Part shown: piece by piece, positions 58,205-64,000 of the stretch
Position numbering within the stretch: position 1 is the stretch's first letter
Layout: every line of letters begins with the position of its first letter
From: Sphingomonadales bacterium
Lineage (GTDB): Bacteria > Pseudomonadota > Alphaproteobacteria > Sphingomonadales > Sphingomonadaceae
Assembly: GCA_025362295.1 (NCBI GenBank)
Contig: JANYGX010000029.1
Location: 62,001 to 126,000, forward strand
DNA: 64,000 nt
Direction of reading: 5' to 3'
Notes under the pieces: model-generated
What the model saw: the letters and a program-made list of their open reading frames with translations, nothing else
Told to the model about the DNA's origin: nothing
The model's database searches: none
Position numbers and translations under genes: made by a program

Positions 58205-58870
58205 ATGCAAACATCAGAACAACCGCTTCAGGCCATGATCATCCCGGTCACGGCCTTTCAGCAAAATTGCTCACTGATCTGGTGTACCAAAACCATGCGC
58301 GGCGCGTTTGTCGATCCGGGTGGCGATATTGAAAAACTGGCAGCTATCCCGGCCCAGCACAATGTCACAATCGAGAAAATTCTCATCACGCACGGCCATA
58401 TCGATCACTGCGGGATGTCCGGCGTTTTGGCAGAGCGTTTGGGTGTACCGATTGAGGGGCCACACCTTGATGACAAGTTCTGGATTGATCAATCTGCCGA
58501 AGTTGGAGCCAATTACGGTATTCCGGGAAAGCCCTTCACGCCGGATCGCTGGCTCGTTGATGGTGATGTTGTGACCGTCGGTGAGCTTGAACTTTCGGTG
58601 GTGCATTGTCCGGGCCACACGCCGGGGCATGTGGTGTTGATCCATGAAGGCGCAAAAATTGCCTTTGTGGGTGATGTTATTTTTCAGGGTTCGATAGGCC
58701 GCACAGATTTTCCGCGTGGCAATCATCAAGATCTGCTCGATTCGATCACCAAGAAACTTTGGCCTTACGGAAATGACATGAACTTCGTGCCGGGTCATGG
58801 TGCGATGTCCACGTTTGGCGCCGAGCGAAAAAACAATCCGTTTGTGAGCGATGCTGTGATGGGTCGCTAG
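58205..58870 (+). CDS. Metallo-beta-lactamase-fold hydrolase (YcbL/GloB-like)
   Basis: A 221-residue MBL-fold hydrolase. The zinc site is ILITHGHIDHCGMSGVLAER (about 60-79; HxHxDH), with further ligands in VVHCPGHTPGHVVLIHEG (about 133-150), FVGDVIFQGSIGRTDFPRGN (about 157-176) and NFVPGHGAMSTFGAERKNNP (about 197-216). The last motif is typical of YcbL and glyoxalase II-type enzymes, so it may hydrolyse S-lactoylglutathione-like thioesters. It lies divergent from pabBC over 77 bases, and is monocistronic. Confidence 0.9.
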   Translation: MQTSEQPLQAMIIPVTAFQQNCSLIWCTKTMRGAFVDPGGDIEKLAAIPAQHNVTIEKILITHGHIDHCGMSGVLAERLGVPIEGPHLDDKFWIDQSAEVGANYGIPGKPFTPDRWLVDGDVVTVGELELSVVHCPGHTPGHVVLIHEGAKIAFVGDVIFQGSIGRTDFPRGNHQDLLDSITKKLWPYGNDMNFVPGHGAMSTFGAERKNNPFVSDAVMGR

Positions 58871-58939
58871 TGTGATGCGTGGGTTGACGTATCATTGCGC
58901 ATAGCATCATTCGCGGGATGATGATTGCTATCACCCGTC

Positions 58940-58959
58940 ATGCCGACGCATGTCGGCAT
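58940..58959. repeat. Palindromic repeat downstream of the MBL-fold gene
   Basis: ATGCCGAC-GCAT-GTCGGCAT, an eight-base stem with a four-base loop, within CCCGTCATGCCGACGCATG and preceding GCATAACGAAGGG. It resembles one arm of the GTCATCCCG family inserted in pabB. It lies 70 bases after the MBL stop. Confidence 0.6.
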
Positions 58960-59066
58960 AACGAAGGGAGGTGTATATCAATGAGTTCCCAAACCAAGTC
59001 ACGTCATCGGGCGTTTAGTATAAGCCGTACTAGTGAGTTAATCGGATAGACTTTTTTTGGCGTATC

Positions 59067-59465
59067 TTACCGCGCCAGCACAAACGCATAAACACTTAAA
59101 CATACCAGCACAATAAATGTTCCCATCGCGCCACTGGCCCTGAAAATATTCGGCGCCTTCATGGGCATCCCTATGGCGTGCAGCACACGTGTCACAACAG
59201 CCGCACCACCGGCAATTTTCAGCCACAAACTATTGCCGCCGTCCGCCTCAATCAGGGCCATGAGGATGAGAATCAGTGGGATGTATTCCGAGAAGTTGCC
59301 GTGGGTGCGCATCCGGTTAAGGAGCTCCGGGTGGCCGCCGTCGCCGATAGGGACAATGCCCTTAAGACGCAGCTGCACGACCCGAAAAGACAGTATGAAA
59401 AAAAGCAGGCCGCAGATTCCTGCGGTGGCCATAGTGATGGGTAAATGCAACATGATTCTCTCCAT
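59067..59465 (-). CDS. MAPEG family membrane protein
   Basis: A 132-residue MAPEG protein (membrane-associated proteins in eicosanoid and glutathione metabolism) with four hydrophobic segments (about 8-26, 55-72, 76-98, 110-130). Signatures are LRLKGIVPIGDGGHPELLNR (about 32-51) and MRTHGNFSEYIPLILILMAL (about 52-71). Bacterial members are poorly characterised; some have glutathione transferase activity. It is isolated between the MBL gene and cheY. A start at the fifth codon is also possible. Confidence 0.88.
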   Translation of the reverse strand: MERIMLHLPITMATAGICGLLFFILSFRVVQLRLKGIVPIGDGGHPELLNRMRTHGNFSEYIPLILILMALIEADGGNSLWLKIAGGAAVVTRVLHAIGMPMKAPNIFRASGAMGTFIVLVCLSVYAFVLAR

Positions 59466-59565
59466 TGGTTATTTATTATGGAGTGATGTTACCTTAATAA
59501 TTTGTAAAGAGCAAGCAAAAAATGCTCATTCATGAAAAATAATTTAACCAATTCGTTGAATGCGC

Positions 59566-59952
59566 CTAAAAATCCCCTAAAACAGCCTTTAATTTACCCT
59601 TGAGAGTTTCAGCATTAAACGGCTTCACGATGTAATTGTTCACGCCTGCCTTCTTGGCAGCAATCACATTGTCGGTTTTTGATTCGGCGGTAACCATTAT
59701 GAACGGGGTTTCTTTCAGGCCACTATCCGCGCGCACTTCTTTCAGCAGCTCAAAGCCTGTCATCGGCTCCATGTTCCAGTCCGAGATCACCAAACCGTAG
59801 CGCTTGTTGCGCATTTTTGAAAGCGCTACCGAGCCGTCTGTCGCTTCATCGACATTATCAAAACCAATCTGCTTCAGCAGATTATTTACAATGCGCAGCA
59901 TGGTTTTATAATCATCGACGATAAGGATAGGCATGGACAGATCAACACTCAT
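59566..59952 (-). CDS. cheY: Chemotaxis response regulator CheY
   Basis: A 128-residue single receiver domain. The acid pocket is IVDDYKTMLRIVNNLLKQIG (D13, D14), the phosphorylated Asp is D58 in LVISDWNMEPMTG, the switch Thr is in FIMVTAES (about 84-91), and the Lys is in YIVKPFNAETL (about 106-116). When phosphorylated by CheA it binds FliM/FliN to change motor rotation; a fliN gene and a minimal chemoreceptor gene are in this window. It stands apart from any che operon and is divergent from ribF across 107 bases. Confidence 0.92.
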   Translation of the reverse strand: MSVDLSMPILIVDDYKTMLRIVNNLLKQIGFDNVDEATDGSVALSKMRNKRYGLVISDWNMEPMTGFELLKEVRADSGLKETPFIMVTAESKTDNVIAAKKAGVNNYIVKPFNAETLKGKLKAVLGDF

Positions 59953-60059
59953 AAGACATTACCTTGAACTGATGGTTTAATTTATATTCACCAGAACATA
60001 GCCTTGAGGGATTAAATAAACCGTAAAGCTTCAGGCCAATATGCGACCAGAGGATAATA

Positions 60060-61031
60060 ATGCAGGTTTTTGATGGCTCCGGCCGGCTGCCGGACTCGCT
60101 CAGGGGGGGTGTTGTGGCCCTTGGAAATTTTGACGGGTTTCACCGTGGCCATCAGGCGGTTGTCGGGGCAGCGGGGAGGGTGGCCGGCAATAAGCCTCTG
60201 GGAATGCTGACCTTCACCCCGCACCCTGTGCGCTATTTCAAGCCCGAACTGCCGCCCTTCATGCTGTCGTCCGATCATCAGAAGGCGGATTTATTACGCC
60301 AATTTGGCGCTGATTATGCAGTTTTTATGCCTTTTAATCAGTTGCTTGCAGAGGTAACGGCGGAAGAGTTTGCAAGCCTTATACTGGTTGATCAGCTGGG
60401 TTGTTCTCATGTGGTGTGCGGCGATGATTTCACCTATGGTCACAAGCGTGGCGGCTCGGCGAAATTGCTGATCGAGCAAGGCGCAAGGTTAGGATTTGGG
60501 GTCACAGCCCTTGCACCGGTCGGCACCAGTCATCAGAGCGCCTATGCTTCAACCGTTGTGCGCAAGGCTCTTGAGGCGGGCCAGCCAAAGGCTGCGGCGG
60601 AAAGTCTGGGTCGCTGGTGGTCTATTGAAGGCATTGTTGAACACGGCGACGCGCGGGGCCGGACCATTGGATTTCCGACGGCCAATCTCGGTCTGAGTGA
60701 CTATCAGCGGCCCCACTATGGAGTTTATGCGGTGCGGCTGGAGGTAGCTGGGCGAATGTATGATGGGGTCGCCAACATTGGCACGAAGCCCACATTCAAC
60801 CCGCCACGGGAGCTGGTCGAAGTGCATATTTTTGATTTTGCTGACGATATTTATGAAAAAGTTGTGCAGGTGGAATTGGTTGAGTTCATTCGGAAGGAGC
60901 AGCGATTTGATGGACTGGACGCGCTGAAACAGCAGATCGCGATTGATTCGGCGACAGCACGAAAAATCCTGCGCCAGCAGGGGTATAGCCAGAACAGGTT
61001 TCCGGTGGTGACACGCGCTAATTTTGCCTGA
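60060..61031 (+). CDS. ribF: Bifunctional riboflavin kinase / FAD synthetase
   Basis: Makes FMN from riboflavin and then FAD from FMN. The 323 residues hold an N-terminal adenylyltransferase (1 to about 180) with GNFDGFHRGHQAVV (23-36), HVVCGDDFTYGHKRGGS and the SSxxVR-like ASTVVRKALEAGQ (about 163-175), and a C-terminal kinase (about 185-310) with GRTIGFPTANLGLSDYQRP (about 200-218) and GVYAVRLE. The ATG follows AGAGGATAATA. No FMN riboswitch is seen. With ileS and lspA it forms a common proteobacterial operon. Confidence 0.95.
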   Translation: MQVFDGSGRLPDSLRGGVVALGNFDGFHRGHQAVVGAAGRVAGNKPLGMLTFTPHPVRYFKPELPPFMLSSDHQKADLLRQFGADYAVFMPFNQLLAEVTAEEFASLILVDQLGCSHVVCGDDFTYGHKRGGSAKLLIEQGARLGFGVTALAPVGTSHQSAYASTVVRKALEAGQPKAAAESLGRWWSIEGIVEHGDARGRTIGFPTANLGLSDYQRPHYGVYAVRLEVAGRMYDGVANIGTKPTFNPPRELVEVHIFDFADDIYEKVVQVELVEFIRKEQRFDGLDALKQQIAIDSATARKILRQQGYSQNRFPVVTRANFA

Positions 61032-61069
61032 GCTTGCTTTTAGGGAAGGGGGACCGCTAAAAGCCGGTT

Positions 61070-63925
61070 ATGACTGAAAAACCCGATTACCGCTCGACTG
61101 TCTTCCTCCCCACCACCGATTTCCCCATGAAAGCCGGGCTGGCTGAGCAGGAGCCCAAGTGGCTTGCTCATTGGGCGGCGACCGATGCCTATGGCAAGTT
61201 GCGCACAGCTCGCAAAGGCCGGGAAAAGTTCATCCTGCATGACGGCCCACCTTATGCCAATGGCGACATCCACATCGGCCATGCGCTCAATAAGACGCTG
61301 AAAGATGTGGTGGTGCGCACCCAATCCATGCTGGGGAAAGACGCGCCCTACGTGCCCGGCTGGGACTGCCACGGCTTGCCGATTGAATGGAAAATCGAAG
61401 AGAAATACCGCGCCAAGAAATTGAACAAGGACGAGGTTGATCCGGTTGAGTTCCGCCGCGAGTGCCGCGAGTTCGCTGCCCATTGGGTGGGGGTGCAGCG
61501 CGAACAGTTCAAGCGGCTGGGCATCTGGGGCGATTGGGACAATCCGTACCTGACGATGAATTATGATTCAGAAGCCGTGATTGTGTCGGAGCTGTTGAAG
61601 TTCGCCGACAATGGCACGCTATACCGCGGGGCCAAGCCGGTGATGTGGTCGCCAGTGGAGAAAACAGCGCTCGCTGATGCTGAAATTGAATACAAGGATA
61701 TAATCAGCACGCAGATTGATGTGGGGTTTGAGATTGTCTCGTCGCCCAACTGCTCTAAAATTCAGACGCACATCAACGAGGGTAAGAAAGTGCACGCGGT
61801 CATCTGGACGACAACGCCGTGGACAATACCTGTGAATCAGGCGATCGCTTATGGGCCAGAGTTGGAGTACACACTTATTCATGTCGTTGCCGCTATGGGT
61901 GATGAGCGAGACGCCAATACTGGCAAAATTATTCAGCCGGGCGCATTGGTTGAGCCCGGCGGTGACTACTTAATCGCTAGAAGCCTATTTGAAGAATTTA
62001 GGGAGCGCAGTCGGCTGCTCTTTACAAAAGACAATATAATTTGGGAAGGCAAAGGTTCCGAACTCGCTGGCACCGTCGCTCGCCATCCGATGCACCATCT
62101 TGGCGGATTCTTTGCAGAGCCCCGCCCGTTCCTGCCTGGCGATTTCGTCACTACCGAGCAAGGCACCGGCCTTGTTCACATGGCACCGGACCATGGCGAG
62201 GATGATTTTGCCTTGTGCAAGATGCACGGCATCAACCCGGTGTTCGCCGTTACTGCTGACGGCAAATATCGCGACGATTGGCTATGGCTTGCTGGGCAGG
62301 GACCGGTGATCAACCCGAAGTTGAATGCGCCGGATGGGCCGATCTGCTCGGATTTGCGGGAGAGCGGTGGGCTGATGGCGCCGCCACAATATTACCCGCA
62401 CAGCTACCCGCATAGTTGGCGATCCAAGGCTAAGGTGATTTACCGCTGCACGCCGCAGTGGTTTGTGCGGATGGATGGGGCAGCGCCAAGCTTGCGCCAA
62501 ACCGCCCTTACGGCCATCGCCGATACCCGCTGGGTGCCAGAGAAAGGCGAGAACCGCATCCGCTCGATGGTGGAAGGCCGCCCAGACTGGGTGCTCTCCC
62601 GCCAGCGCGCCTGGGGTGCGCCGATCACGTTGATTGTCGAAAAAGCGACGGGCACCATCCTCAACGACGAGGCCACCAACCAGCGCATCATCGCCGCCAT
62701 CAACGCCGACGGCGCCGATGCCTGGTACACCCGCGATGTGAAAGAATTTTATCCAGCGTTTGATCCCGCCATCCACGAGCAAGTCTTCGATATTCTCGAT
62801 GTGTGGTTCGACAGCGGTTGCACCCATGCGTTTTGTGTCGAAAAGCGTGACGACCTCAAGCGCGAAACTGGCACCACCATCATGTATCTCGAAGGCAGCG
62901 ACCAGCATCGTGGCTGGTTTCAATCTTCGCTCTTAGAAAGTTGCGGCACGCGCGGGCGTGCACCATATGATGTGGTGCTCACCCACGGCATGACGCTCGA
63001 TGGCAAGGGCATCAAAATGTCCAAGTCGCTTGGCAACACCGTCGATCCGCTGCTGGTCATCAAGGACAACGGCGCCGATATTTTGCGCCTGTGGGTAGTT
63101 AGTGTCGATTATCAGGAAGACAATCGCATCAGCAAGGATATCCTGACCGGTTGCGTTGATAGCTACCGCAAATTGCGCAACACGTTGCGCTATCTGATGG
63201 GTGGCTTGCATGGGTTTACCGATGCTGAAATGTTGCCATACGAGCAAATGCCAGAGCTGGAACAATGGGTGCTCAACCGTGTGGCAGAAGTTGATGCCGT
63301 GGTGCGCCAATCAACAGCGGATTTCGATTTCACCAGCCTCTACACCACAGTCTATCAATTCTGCATTCAGGACCTGTCGGCTTTCTATTTCGATGTCCGC
63401 AAAGATAGCCTCTATTGCGACGGCAAAAACGCAGTCCGCCGCCGTGCCAACCGCACGGTGATGAACATAGTGTTTGATTGCCTCGTCACATGGCTGGCAC
63501 CCATATTGGTGTTCACAGCCGAAGAGGCGTGGCAAGCACGCTACCCGGACAGCGACTCTGTTCATGAGCAAGAATGGATGACAATTCCAGCCGCGTGGCT
63601 GAACCAGACGCTCGCCGAAAAATGGGCGCGCATCCGCACCATCCGCAGCGAGGTAACCGCAGCCCTTGAAGTAGAGCGGCGCGAAAAACGCATAGGCTCA
63701 TCGCTGGAAAGCGCGCCAGTGATTGCCGGGCTTGGTGATTTGGCGGAACTCGACTGGGCAGAAATTTGCATCACGTCAGGGTTCACAGCCTTGGACGCGG
63801 ATCGTGTCTCCATCACGCACCAAGCCGCGTCTGGCCACAAATGCGCGCGCTGCTGGCGGATTTTGCCAGAGGTGAATGCGCGGGAATTATGTTTGCGCTG
63901 CGATGCTGTGGTCGGCACATCATGA
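61070..63925 (+). CDS. ileS: Isoleucyl-tRNA synthetase
   Basis: Charges tRNA-Ile with isoleucine and edits valine. The 951 residues are usual for the bacterial type. HIGH signature [10 protein letters not shown] (66-75, HIGH at 68-71), editing domain with [20 protein letters not shown] (about 243-262), tRNA-stem [13 protein letters not shown] near 505, and KMSKS at 649-653 in [14 protein letters not shown]. The C-terminal zinc finger is complete: HKCARCWRI and [10 protein letters not shown] (four Cys), which marks the mupirocin-sensitive class. It starts 38 bases after ribF, and overlaps lspA by four bases (ATGA). Confidence 0.97.
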   Translation: MTEKPDYRSTVFLPTTDFPMKAGLAEQEPKWLAHWAATDAYGKLRTARKGREKFILHDGPPYANGDIHIGHALNKTLKDVVVRTQSMLGKDAPYVPGWDCHGLPIEWKIEEKYRAKKLNKDEVDPVEFRRECREFAAHWVGVQREQFKRLGIWGDWDNPYLTMNYDSEAVIVSELLKFADNGTLYRGAKPVMWSPVEKTALADAEIEYKDIISTQIDVGFEIVSSPNCSKIQTHINEGKKVHAVIWTTTPWTIPVNQAIAYGPELEYTLIHVVAAMGDERDANTGKIIQPGALVEPGGDYLIARSLFEEFRERSRLLFTKDNIIWEGKGSELAGTVARHPMHHLGGFFAEPRPFLPGDFVTTEQGTGLVHMAPDHGEDDFALCKMHGINPVFAVTADGKYRDDWLWLAGQGPVINPKLNAPDGPICSDLRESGGLMAPPQYYPHSYPHSWRSKAKVIYRCTPQWFVRMDGAAPSLRQTALTAIADTRWVPEKGENRIRSMVEGRPDWVLSRQRAWGAPITLIVEKATGTILNDEATNQRIIAAINADGADAWYTRDVKEFYPAFDPAIHEQVFDILDVWFDSGCTHAFCVEKRDDLKRETGTTIMYLEGSDQHRGWFQSSLLESCGTRGRAPYDVVLTHGMTLDGKGIKMSKSLGNTVDPLLVIKDNGADILRLWVVSVDYQEDNRISKDILTGCVDSYRKLRNTLRYLMGGLHGFTDAEMLPYEQMPELEQWVLNRVAEVDAVVRQSTADFDFTSLYTTVYQFCIQDLSAFYFDVRKDSLYCDGKNAVRRRANRTVMNIVFDCLVTWLAPILVFTAEEAWQARYPDSDSVHEQEWMTIPAAWLNQTLAEKWARIRTIRSEVTAALEVERREKRIGSSLESAPVIAGLGDLAELDWAEICITSGFTALDADRVSITHQAASGHKCARCWRILPEVNARELCLRCDAVVGTS

Positions 63926-64000
63926 ACGCTGATCATGTGACACCCACTCAAAGCGGGCGAGCGAAGACTATCATCTTTACATATCTGCTCTCCCTGATCG
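63922..64000 (+). CDS. lspA: Lipoprotein signal peptidase, N-terminal part
   Basis: The first 26 codons of a gene starting at the ATG overlapping the ileS stop. The visible product begins [19 protein letters not shown] and then a hydrophobic helix (TYLLSLI). The ileS-lspA order is conserved in Proteobacteria, and a short polar N-terminus before a first membrane helix fits LspA. The catalytic Asp pair lies beyond the window, so identity rests on context. Confidence 0.7.
   Translation, partial: MNADHVTPTQSGRAKTIIFTYLLSLI

Noticed and set aside
59038-59226. Small minus-strand frame rich in Cys overlapping the MAPEG gene
   Set aside because: It is a shifted frame of the MAPEG coding sequence without its own ribosome site.
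59953-60059. FMN riboswitch before ribF
   Set aside because: None of the conserved RFN element sequence is visible in the 107-base gap.

Overview
The window is chromosomal DNA of an alphaproteobacterium of moderate GC content. Evidence for this is the aroQ-accB-accC-aat / DUF2155-mlaD-NDUFA12 neighbourhood, an NDUFA12-type complex I subunit, an ATP12-type F1-ATPase chaperone, a fused ThiS-ThiG, a two-domain cold-shock protein, propionyl-CoA carboxylase, and CheY and FliN proteins. It looks like a free-living, aerobic, motile heterotroph: it carries pyruvate dehydrogenase, complex I, superoxide dismutase, a large TonB-dependent receptor, RND efflux and secreted hydrolases. The order or genus cannot be fixed from these features. 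There is no rRNA, CRISPR array, prophage or classical insertion sequence.

Layout. 1-3.7 kb: end of the pyruvate dehydrogenase operon (pdhB, pdhC, lpd), invaded by a DUF559 endonuclease-like gene flanked by palindromic repeats; a related repeat lies inside the pdhC reading frame. 3.8-9.6 kb: NDUFA12, mlaD and DUF2155 converge on aroQ-accB-accC-acyltransferase-aat, where aat has lost its normal stop and overlaps DUF2155 antisense. 9.7-14.4 kb: thiSG fusion, a DUF1800/DUF1501 secreted pair and tRNA-Ser. 14.4-18.4 kb: a minimal chemotaxis signalling protein and a coxG-xdhC-mobA-like maturation operon for a molybdenum hydroxylase. 18.6-25 kb: double cold-shock protein, DUF192, an HprK-related kinase with its nucleotidyltransferase partner, and a TonB receptor broken by one in-frame TAA. 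25-33 kb: leuA with a possible leucine leader, an M20 peptidase, def-fmt-truA, sodB, tRNA-Glu and recJ. 33.5-41 kb: an MdtABC-type efflux operon. 41-44.6 kb: dps, crcB, a pseudouridine synthase, a HAD phosphatase and ATP12. 44.8-52.5 kb: pccB-pccA, a HerA-like ATPase and a convergent large patatin-like protein. 52.6-64 kb: PAS-GGDEF-EAL protein, lipB, fliN, SRPBCC protein, a pabB-pabC fusion carrying a second in-frame palindromic insertion, a metallo-beta-lactamase-fold hydrolase, MAPEG, cheY, ribF, ileS and the start of lspA.

The most distinctive theme is palindromic repeats. At least two repeat families occur between genes, and each also has one copy inside an essential-type gene (pdhC, pabB), inserted in frame and translated. 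One family brackets a DUF559 nuclease gene in inverted orientation, which suggests an endonuclease-linked repeat mobility system. This is a hypothesis, not something the sequence proves.
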